The notes beneath the pieces are model-generated. The model searched no databases. It saw nothing but the letters and a program-made list of their open reading frames with translations, and had not been told where the DNA came from. A program made the translations under genes and the position numbers. Below, in pieces: positions 1-7,761 of a stretch of 11,003 bases of DNA. Within the stretch, counting starts at the first letter, position 1, and each line of letters begins with the position of its first letter. Source of the stretch: Wenzhouxiangella sp. (GTDB taxonomy: Bacteria; Pseudomonadota; Gammaproteobacteria; Xanthomonadales; Wenzhouxiangellaceae); assembly GCA_007135355.1 (NCBI GenBank), contig SLJA01000211.1, positions 1 to 11,003 of the forward strand, given 5' to 3'.

Positions 1-748
1 CCCGGTAGGGGCAGTTGATCAGGGCCATGCCGCAGCCGTACATACGGCCCAGGCACTGTTCGGGCGTGAACTCGACGCGCAGATCCAGCCAGGCTTCGCC
101 GTCCAGGCCAAGGTGCCGGGGCATCTGCTCCAGCGCCAGTTCGCGGCCTTCGATCAGCGGATACCAGATGGCGTAGACGCCGTGGGCGTAGCGCTTCAGC
201 GCCGACTCAAGGGCAGCAAGCAGATCTTCGCGCTCGCTCTTGAGCTCCCACGGCGGGTCGATCAGGACCAGGCCGCGCCCGCCGGGCGGCGGCAGCACCT
301 TGCTTATCTCGGCATAGCCATTGCCGCAGCGGATGCTGACCTGGCGATCGCCGGCAAACCGGCTCTGCAGCGCCTGCTGCTCGGCCGGGTGCAGCTCGCA
401 CAGCACCAGGCGGTCGTTGGGCCGCAGCAGGGATTTGAAGATCATCGGCGAGCCAGGGTAGTGGCGAAGTTCACCGTCCGGGTTGAAGCCGCGCACCAGC
501 TCCAGGTAGGGGGCCATCACCGGGTCGGAAGTTGCCGTCGACCACCAGCGCGCGATGCCCGCCTCATGCTCTCGGTTCTTCTGCGCCATGGCGCTGCTCA
601 GATCGTAAAGAGCGGGTCCGGCATGGGTATCGACAAACTGGATGCCGCGCGGCTTTTCCTGCAGCGCACGCACCAGGGCGATCACAACGGCGTGCTTGAA
701 CACATCGGCCGGATTGCCGGCATGAAATCCATGGCGATAGCTCAGCAT
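1..748 (-). CDS. rlmJ: 23S rRNA (adenine(2030)-N6)-methyltransferase RlmJ, partial (C-terminus beyond left edge)
   Basis: This cytoplasmic enzyme transfers a methyl group from S-adenosylmethionine to N6 of A2030 of 23S rRNA during ribosome maturation. The minus strand reads without a break for 249 codons before leaving the window; E. coli RlmJ has about 280 residues, so roughly 30 are missing. The N-terminus MLSYRHGFHAGNPADVFKHA is the family signature and fixes the start at 746-748 despite a poor Shine-Dalgarno sequence. Visible motifs are DTHAG (residues 40-44, SAM binding), LCELHP (116-121) and LIDPPWE (162-168), which holds the D-P-P-aromatic catalytic motif at D164-W167. K18, in the N-terminal block, is also present. 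The fourth motif position is Trp; from memory E. coli has Tyr there. The gene diverges from the LTXXQ-protein gene across a 159-bp intergenic region. The identification is firm; the only gap is the unseen C-terminus. Confidence 0.95.
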   Translation of the reverse strand, partial: MLSYRHGFHAGNPADVFKHAVVIALVRALQEKPRGIQFVDTHAGPALYDLSSAMAQKNREHEAGIARWWSTATSDPVMAPYLELVRGFNPDGELRHYPGSPMIFKSLLRPNDRLVLCELHPAEQQALQSRFAGDRQVSIRCGNGYAEISKVLPPPGGRGLVLIDPPWELKSEREDLLAALESALKRYAHGVYAIWYPLIEGRELALEQMPRHLGLDGEAWLDLRVEFTPEQCLGRMYGCGMALINCPYR

Positions 749-781
749 GCGGGCGGCGGGGGATTGATCGGCATGTTGATC

Positions 782-811
782 AGTATAGGAAGGCTGCGCC
801 TGGCGCGGAAA
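782..811 (-). promoter_or_regulatory. Candidate sigma-70 promoter for rlmJ
   Basis: On the minus strand a -10-like hexamer TATACT (782-787, five of six consensus bases) lies 33 nt upstream of the rlmJ ATG. The best -35 at proper spacing is poor (TTTCCG, 806-811, spacer 18). It falls inside the first copy of the 14-bp tandem repeat. Between the -10 and the start codon is a small inverted repeat, TGATC (765-769) and GATCA (778-782), which could be an operator or chance. The assignment rests mainly on the -10 and position, so it is tentative. Confidence 0.35.
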
Positions 812-826
812 CCCTGGCGCGGAAAC
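799..826. repeat. Perfect 14-bp tandem duplication in the divergent promoter region
   Basis: The unit CCTGGCGCGGAAAC occurs twice with no spacer, at 799-812 and 813-826, with no mismatch. The second copy runs into CTTTG, so its GAAAC end forms part of the candidate ECF -35 element for the rightward gene. The first copy covers the weak candidate -35 of rlmJ. It may be a recent slippage duplication or a pair of same-phase protein sites. The sequence alone does not decide between these. Confidence 0.9.
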
Positions 827-850
827 TTTGAAACCGCGGGTGCGGTCTGA
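822..850 (+). promoter_or_regulatory. Candidate sigma-E (ECF)-type promoter for the LTXXQ-protein gene
   Basis: A -35-like GAAACTT (822-828) is followed after 17 nt by TCTGA (846-850). The classical E. coli sigma-E consensus is GAACTT-N16-TCTGA, so the -35 differs by one base, the -10 is exact and the spacer is one longer. Transcription would start near 855-858 and give a leader of about 50 nt with a good ribosome binding site. No better sigma-70 promoter is visible: TTGAAA (828-833) has no -10 at proper spacing. The placement suits an envelope-stress gene for a Spy/CpxP-like protein, but this is inference from motif and context. Confidence 0.4.
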
Positions 851-896
851 CGGGCCGATCACGACCAATCCTTAAACTATCGCCTCAGTCACCTAC

Positions 897-900
897 GGAG
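897..900 (+). promoter_or_regulatory. Ribosome binding site of the LTXXQ-protein gene
   Basis: GGAG lies 7 nt upstream of the ATG at 908, within ACGGAG. This is normal Shine-Dalgarno spacing and fixes the start of the 131-residue reading frame. Confidence 0.75.
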
Positions 901-907
901 TTTTGCC

Positions 908-1303
908 ATGCGAAAGTTGTTTAGCGCGAATCTCATTGTCATCCTGTCGGCCCTGGCAGCGATTGTCCTGCTGGCCGGGCCGCTGGCGGCCAAGCCGAGT
1001 TCCCACCCGGTGCTGAGTCAGCTCGATCTGAGCCAGGAACAGCAGCGGGAGATTCAGAACCTGCGCAGCGCGTTCCGCGACCAGGTGGATGCTCTGGACT
1101 GGTCGGTCACCAACGGCGGACACGCCCCGGAAACCATGCAGCAGTGGCGCGAGCTGCGCATGGCGCTGCGCGCTGAAATTCGCGATGTGCTTACCGATGA
1201 GCAGCGGGAAGTCATGGACGCGGTTCGCCGCGGCAGCTGCCCCTACAGCGGCAAGATGGCGCCGGTGCGCACCCAGCAGCAGACCACCACGCTGTTTCTG
1301 TAA
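908..1303 (+). CDS. Small exported LTXXQ-motif protein (Spy/CpxP-like periplasmic chaperone or sensor)
   Basis: This is a 131-residue protein with an N-terminal signal sequence: basic MRK, a hydrophobic stretch at about residues 8-27, and a likely cleavage after LAA at 28. The mature part of about 103 residues should be periplasmic, or anchored if uncleaved. It has two LTXXQ-like motifs, LSQEQ at 41-45 and LTDEQ at 95-99, separated by charged, helix-forming sequence (EIQNLRSAFRDQV and WRELRMALRAEIRDV). That is the layout of the Spy/CpxP/ZraP group of alpha-helical periplasmic chaperones and metal-responsive sensors. The C-terminal tail holds the only cysteine (C111, in GSCPYSG) and ends in a polar QQQTTTLFL. 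No His/Met-rich metal site is obvious. A strong terminator follows, and copA lies downstream on the same strand. The family-level call is reasonable; the ligand and exact role are unknown, so I give no gene symbol. Confidence 0.75.
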   Translation: MRKLFSANLIVILSALAAIVLLAGPLAAKPSSHPVLSQLDLSQEQQREIQNLRSAFRDQVDALDWSVTNGGHAPETMQQWRELRMALRAEIRDVLTDEQREVMDAVRRGSCPYSGKMAPVRTQQQTTTLFL

Positions 1304-1311
1304 TCTCAACC

Positions 1312-1341
1312 CGGCGAGCGGTGAGCGCCAAGCGCTCGCCG
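1312..1341 (+). other. Stem-loop after the LTXXQ-protein gene
   Basis: CGGCGAGCG (1312-1320) pairs perfectly with CGCTCGCCG (1333-1341) to form a 9-bp GC-rich stem with a 12-nt loop, starting 9 nt after the stop codon. It has no T-tract, so it is not an intrinsic terminator by itself. It may stabilise the 3' end of the mRNA or assist the terminator just downstream. Confidence 0.6.
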
Positions 1342-1353
1342 CGCAGCGACATG

Positions 1354-1390
1354 AGGCCGGCCATCTTGTGTGGTCGGCCTTTTTGTTTGT
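1354..1390 (+). terminator. Rho-independent terminator between the LTXXQ-protein gene and copA
   Basis: AGGCCGGCCA (1354-1363) pairs with TGGTCGGCCT (1371-1380) as a 10-bp stem with one G-T wobble and a 7-nt loop. TTTTTGTTTGT follows directly (1380-1390). Stem, loop and T-tract are all as expected. It ends 42 nt before the copA ATG, so most transcripts of the upstream gene should stop here and copA probably needs its own promoter or read-through. Confidence 0.85.
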
Positions 1391-1396
1391 TAGAGT

Positions 1397-1424
1397 TTGG
1401 CGCATCAATCATCTGAACTGTACT
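1397..1424 (+). promoter_or_regulatory. Weak candidate promoter for copA that would give a nearly leaderless mRNA
   Basis: TTGGCG (1397-1402, four of six -35 bases) is spaced 16 nt from TGTACT (1419-1424, four of six -10 bases). Initiation would fall around 1431-1433, at the copA ATG itself. This fits the absence of a Shine-Dalgarno sequence before that ATG. I see no CueR-type dyad in a long spacer. The match is weak and could be chance. Confidence 0.2.
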
Positions 1425-1432
1425 CAACCTCC

Positions 1433-3877
<2,445 letters not shown>

Positions 3878-3889
3878 CGGCAGGCGCTG

Positions 3890-3914
3890 TGGTCGGCCGG
3901 CTTAGGCGCGACCA
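3890..3914. other. Hairpin at the copA/malQ convergent junction
   Basis: TGGTCGGCC (3890-3898) pairs with GGC-G-CGACCA (3905-3914) as a 9-bp stem with a single bulged base and a 6-nt loop. It begins in the 24-bp gap between the two converging genes and includes the malQ stop codon. Neither strand shows a T-tract after it, so it is not a standard intrinsic terminator. It may protect both mRNA 3' ends or act with Rho. Confidence 0.4.
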
Positions 3915-5674
3915 GCCCGGCGAAACACATCGGCGGTGCGCTGCCAGGCGGGGCAGGCATCCAGCTCCGACACGCTCAGCGCGTACTTGCGCTGCCAGTT
4001 CGGTTGCTCTGGACCCGTGCCCGGTCGATTCGCGGGTTCGCGTTCGGCCAGGATGTCCTCAAGCTGCACCAGCACCAGGCAACACGGGCTGGCGGCCAGG
4101 AACTCGTGCACCGCGGCAATGCGGTCTTCGACACCCTCGGAGAGCGGCTCGGTGCCGGCATCAACCAGGGCGGCCTGCAGCAGGAAGCGTTCGTCGTCGG
4201 GCTCGGCCGGGCCCGCCTCCAGCCACGCGGCCAGCGGCGGCAGATCATGCGTTCCGGCACAGGCGCAGGCCAATTCCGGATAGGTCGACGGACGCCGAAA
4301 CAAGCCGCTGGGGTAGCGCTCGAAGCGCAGCACCCGGGTCGACAGAACGGCAGCGTCGGCCAGGCGTTCGGAAAAACCTTCAGGCACGGTACCCAGATCC
4401 TCGCCAATCACCAGAGCGTTGTGCCGTTGACTGCACTCGGCCAGCACGGCCAGCAGCGCCTCGCGCGGGTAAGCGACATAAGCGCCATCGCGGCCGCTGG
4501 CGCCACGTGGCACCCAGAACTGGCGCTCGCAGCCGATGATGTGATCAATGCGCAGGCCACCGACCGCGGACATCGTGGCATCCAATAGCTCGCGCCAAGG
4601 CTGATAAGCCCGCGCGGCGAGCGCCCGCGGTCGCCATGGCGGCAGCCCCCAGCTTTGGCCTTCGGCGGCAAAAGCATCCGGCGGCGCGCCAATCTCGGCA
4701 TCCATGGCCAGCAAGTCGCGATCTCGCCAGGCATCGGCTCCGGTCGGGTCCACGCCCACGGCCAGATCGGCAATCAAGCCGATCGACATGCCGGCCGCGA
4801 CCGCACGTTGTTGGGCCTGCTCCAGCTGCATCCGGGTCAACCACTGCAGGTACATGGGAAACAGGATCTCGAGCGGATGCCGTTTGACAAAATCGCGGCA
4901 GGCGTGCGGGTCACGGTTACGCCAGGACGTCGGCCAGCTGGCCCAACCGTCCGGATGAGTCCGGATCAAACGGCGTTCCAACGCCTCGAACAGCGCAAAA
5001 TCCATCAGCGCCCGACCGGCCCGATCCCGAAACGCCGCAAATTCGGCAAAGCGCTCCGTGGTGCGGCGGGCGTGACGATCAACAAACTCGCCGAACAGCA
5101 AACGCAACACCGGCATCTTGAGCGCCGCAACCGCCGCATAATCCACCCGATCAGCTTTGCGTAGGGCGTGCAATCGCTCCTGGAAAGCTTCTTGCTCGAT
5201 CAGGCGCTGAGCCGTTTCCGAATACTTGAGTTCATCGATGGCTTCAACATCAATGTAAAGCGGGTTAAGAAACAGGCGGCTGGACGGCGCGTAGGGTGAA
5301 CAATGCGCCGGCCGCGCGCCGAATAATGCATGCAGGGGGTTGAGCTGCACGGCGGCGGCACCGACCCGCGCGCCCTGTTCGGCAAGCTCGGCCAGATCGC
5401 TGAAATCGCCAATTCCCCAGTTACGCTCCGAGCGCAGACCATAGAGCTGGACACTCAGGGACCACAGCTTACCGCCCTCGGCCATGGCCGGGGGCAGATG
5501 GCAGCTGCCATCGGATTGCGGCGGCGCTGCAGGCGCCGGTTTCTCCGCACCCAAAGCGCGCAGCAAATGCTCAAGGCTGGCATCACTGACCGCATGCCAT
5601 TGGCCATGAATGTCATGGTAACCGTCGGCAATCCCCTGCCGGCTTGCACGCTGTCGCAGAGCATCTCCTTTCAT
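3902..5674 (-). CDS. malQ: 4-alpha-glucanotransferase (amylomaltase, GH77)
   Basis: This cytoplasmic enzyme transfers alpha-1,4-glucan segments between maltodextrins and releases glucose. Here it would recycle short chains left by the phosphorylase and debrancher. The protein has 590 residues. GH77 landmarks are VQLYGLRSERNWGIGDF (75-91), SPYAPSS (126-132), ADLAVGVDPTGADAW (302-316), nucleophile D377 in LRIDH, acid/base E425 in IGEDLGTVP, and the third carboxylate D477 in GTHDLPP. The C-terminal PNW (558-560) is also family-like. The N-terminal segment (about 1-42) resembles the start of E. coli MalQ. Only about 30 residues link it to the catalytic barrel, where E. coli MalQ (about 690 residues) has a beta-sandwich insert, so this is a compact form. 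The ATG overlaps the glgX stop as ATGA and is preceded by a strong GGAGG, which supports the start. It is the last gene of the operon. Confidence 0.95.
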   Translation of the reverse strand: MKGDALRQRASRQGIADGYHDIHGQWHAVSDASLEHLLRALGAEKPAPAAPPQSDGSCHLPPAMAEGGKLWSLSVQLYGLRSERNWGIGDFSDLAELAEQGARVGAAAVQLNPLHALFGARPAHCSPYAPSSRLFLNPLYIDVEAIDELKYSETAQRLIEQEAFQERLHALRKADRVDYAAVAALKMPVLRLLFGEFVDRHARRTTERFAEFAAFRDRAGRALMDFALFEALERRLIRTHPDGWASWPTSWRNRDPHACRDFVKRHPLEILFPMYLQWLTRMQLEQAQQRAVAAGMSIGLIADLAVGVDPTGADAWRDRDLLAMDAEIGAPPDAFAAEGQSWGLPPWRPRALAARAYQPWRELLDATMSAVGGLRIDHIIGCERQFWVPRGASGRDGAYVAYPREALLAVLAECSQRHNALVIGEDLGTVPEGFSERLADAAVLSTRVLRFERYPSGLFRRPSTYPELACACAGTHDLPPLAAWLEAGPAEPDDERFLLQAALVDAGTEPLSEGVEDRIAAVHEFLAASPCCLVLVQLEDILAEREPANRPGTGPEQPNWQRKYALSVSELDACPAWQRTADVFRRAGRA

Positions 5675-7761
5675 GGCAGCGCCTCCAGCAGCATGACCGA
5701 CTGCGCCGCGACCTGGATCTGATCAGCGCCCGGCGGAAGTCGCGCGTCAGGAAATCCGTCAGCACTGGCCGTATCGAGACGACAGCACCAAAGGCCGGAC
5801 GAAAGCGCCGGCAATCGACAGGCCAGTTCTTCCGATCCAGCATGCAAAATCCACAGCAGGCGGACAGGCTGCTGCCCGTCTGTCATTTCACAAATGAGAC
5901 TCATGGCTCGCTCCTCCTGCCAATCGGCGAACGTCATGAGCTGGCCATCAGCGGTGAGCCAACGCAGCGCATACTCGGACGCCAGACTCGGCGCGTCACT
6001 GCGCCGACCATCCCCTTCGATGAAATGATCACACTTTAGCCAGGCCAAGTCACGCCGCAACTGCAGTAAACGGGCAACGAAAGCGCGCAAGTCCAGGTCG
6101 GCATCGCCGCGGCCGCGCCAATCCACCCAGCCAATAACGTTGTCTTGGCAATACGCATTATTGTTGCCCTGCTGGCTATTGCCAAGTTCATCGCCGGCCA
6201 ACAGCATCGGCACCCCACGAGCCAACAGCAGCGTCGCCAGGCGATTGCGACGCGCCCGCAGACGACGCCCGAGCACATCGGCATCGGTACTGGGGCCCTC
6301 AACTCCACAATTGACGCTGTCATTCCAGGCCTCGCCATCGGGTTCGACATGGCCGTTGGCGCCATTGCGACGCTCCAGGTAAGAGACCAAATCGAGCAGC
6401 GTAAAGCCGTCGTGGCTGGTGACAAAGTTGATACTGGCCGAGGGCCGGCGGCGCCGGTGGCTGAACAGGTCAGCCGAGCCGGCCAACCGCGTCGCCAGAT
6501 CCCCGACCAGGCCCGGCGTCCCGGTCCAGAACCGCCGCACCGTGCGTCGAAAGCGATCGTTCCATTCACTCCAGCCAGCCGGAAAATCACCCAGGCGATA
6601 ACCGCCAGGCCCCAAATCCCAAGGCTCGGCGATCAGCTTGAGGCTTGAGAGCAGCGGATCGTTCATGATCGCCCCCATCAGATAGTCACCGTCCGGCTGA
6701 CCTGAACCGGCGCGCAATAGCCCGGCCCCCAGGTCGAAACGAAAACCATCAACGCCGGTTTCCTGAGCCCAGCAGCGCAGGCTGTCCACGACCAGTCGGG
6801 CCACGGCCGGATGGCCGCAGCGCAGGGCGTTGCCGCAGCCGGAGTAGTTGAGGTAGCGCGCCGGCCGCTCGGGATCGAGCAGGTAGTAGCTGCGGTTGTC
6901 GATGCCGCGCAGCGACAGCGTCGGCCCGGTTTCGTTACCCTCGGCACTGTGGTTAAACACCACATCCAGTAGCACCTCGAGTCCGGCCTCATGCAGGCCG
7001 CTCACCAGCTCCGCCAGAGTTCCGAGGTGCTCCACACCCAGCCGAGGACCATCCGGTGCCATCCACACCAAGGGGTTGTAGCCCCAGAAGTTGGACAGTC
7101 CGCGCTGGATGAGCGGCTCTTCGGAAATGGAGTACTGCAGCGGCAGCAGTTCGACGGCGGTCACGCCCAGGCGCCGAATATGCTCCAGCACGGCCGGCTG
7201 CAGCAGCGCAGCGGGACTACCACGCAGTTTGTCCGGGACATCGGGGCAGGCCTGGGTCAGGCCCTTGAGATGCATCTCGTAGATCACGGTATCGCGCCAG
7301 GCCCGGCGCGGCCGCGTATCAGCAGGCGCTGAAGCCGCTTCGACCACGCAGCGCGGCACATACGGCGCGCTGTCGCGGCGGTCGAACGAGTCCGTGCCAA
7401 GCCGGTGACCACGCTCGTAGCCGAACACCGCCTCATGCCATTCGAAACGACCCGCCAGACAGCGAGCGTAGGGATCAATCAGCAGCTTGTGGGGGTTGCA
7501 GCGCAGCCCCAAGTCCGGCTCGTAAGGTCCGTGAACCCGGTAACCATAGTGCTGACCTGGCCTCAGGCCCGGCAAGGTGTCGTGCCAGATGTCGCCGCTA
7601 CGCCGGCGCAGACTGTGGCGGTCGATCTCGCGGCCGCTGACCGAATCGAACAGGCAGACTTCTACCCGCTCGGCAACTTCGGAGAACAGAGCAAAACGCA
7701 CACCGCGCTCAAGCACTGCGGCGCCAAGCTGCAAAACCGGCTCTGGTTCAGGCGTGACCAT
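5671..7761 (-). CDS. glgX: Glycogen debranching enzyme GlgX (isoamylase type, GH13)
   Basis: This cytoplasmic enzyme hydrolyses alpha-1,6 branch linkages of phosphorylase-trimmed glycogen and releases short maltodextrins, the substrates of MalQ. The protein has 696 residues, close to the usual length of about 660-720. An N-terminal CBM48-like beta-domain (about 8-110) contains YGYRVHGPY and CNPHKLLIDPYA. The GH13 barrel shows DVVFNH (266-271), GFRFDLG with nucleophile D343, AEPWDLGPGGY with acid/base E379, and NFVTSHDGFTLLDLVSY with D451. LAGDELGNSQQGNNNAYCQD (521-540) is also typical of GlgX. The ATG at 7759-7761 lies inside the end of glgB, a 14-nt overlap, and has only a weak GAG as Shine-Dalgarno, so translation is probably coupled to glgB. 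All catalytic residues are present and the reading frame is intact. Confidence 0.95.
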   Translation of the reverse strand: MVTPEPEPVLQLGAAVLERGVRFALFSEVAERVEVCLFDSVSGREIDRHSLRRRSGDIWHDTLPGLRPGQHYGYRVHGPYEPDLGLRCNPHKLLIDPYARCLAGRFEWHEAVFGYERGHRLGTDSFDRRDSAPYVPRCVVEAASAPADTRPRRAWRDTVIYEMHLKGLTQACPDVPDKLRGSPAALLQPAVLEHIRRLGVTAVELLPLQYSISEEPLIQRGLSNFWGYNPLVWMAPDGPRLGVEHLGTLAELVSGLHEAGLEVLLDVVFNHSAEGNETGPTLSLRGIDNRSYYLLDPERPARYLNYSGCGNALRCGHPAVARLVVDSLRCWAQETGVDGFRFDLGAGLLRAGSGQPDGDYLMGAIMNDPLLSSLKLIAEPWDLGPGGYRLGDFPAGWSEWNDRFRRTVRRFWTGTPGLVGDLATRLAGSADLFSHRRRRPSASINFVTSHDGFTLLDLVSYLERRNGANGHVEPDGEAWNDSVNCGVEGPSTDADVLGRRLRARRNRLATLLLARGVPMLLAGDELGNSQQGNNNAYCQDNVIGWVDWRGRGDADLDLRAFVARLLQLRRDLAWLKCDHFIEGDGRRSDAPSLASEYALRWLTADGQLMTFADWQEERAMSLICEMTDGQQPVRLLWILHAGSEELACRLPALSSGLWCCRLDTASADGFPDARLPPGADQIQVAAQSVMLLEALP
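5682..5686 (-). promoter_or_regulatory. Strong ribosome binding site of malQ inside the glgX 3' end
   Basis: On the minus strand GGAGG lies 7 nt upstream of the malQ ATG, within the last codons of glgX. It is the best Shine-Dalgarno sequence among the three internal operon starts. malQ may therefore be translated well by itself as well as by coupling through the ATGA overlap. Confidence 0.8.

Noticed and set aside
113..850. Plus-strand open frame of 245 codons opposite rlmJ
   Set aside because: The minus strand here encodes a clear, unbroken RlmJ. The plus-strand product has no family features and runs through the divergent promoter region.
828..878. A sigma-70 promoter for the LTXXQ gene using TTGAAA (828-833) and TAAACT (873-878)
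   Set aside because: The spacer is about 39 nt, far too long, and neither element has a partner at 16-18 nt.
1397..1399. TTG as the copA start
   Set aside because: It would add 12 residues with no similarity to the family N-terminus, and it has no usable Shine-Dalgarno (the T-tract of the terminator is just upstream). The ATG at 1433 starts the metal-binding domain directly.
893..1408. Minus-strand open frame opposite the LTXXQ gene
   Set aside because: It covers the plus-strand gene, its ribosome binding site and the terminator. The plus-strand product has a signal peptide and family motifs, while this one has neither.
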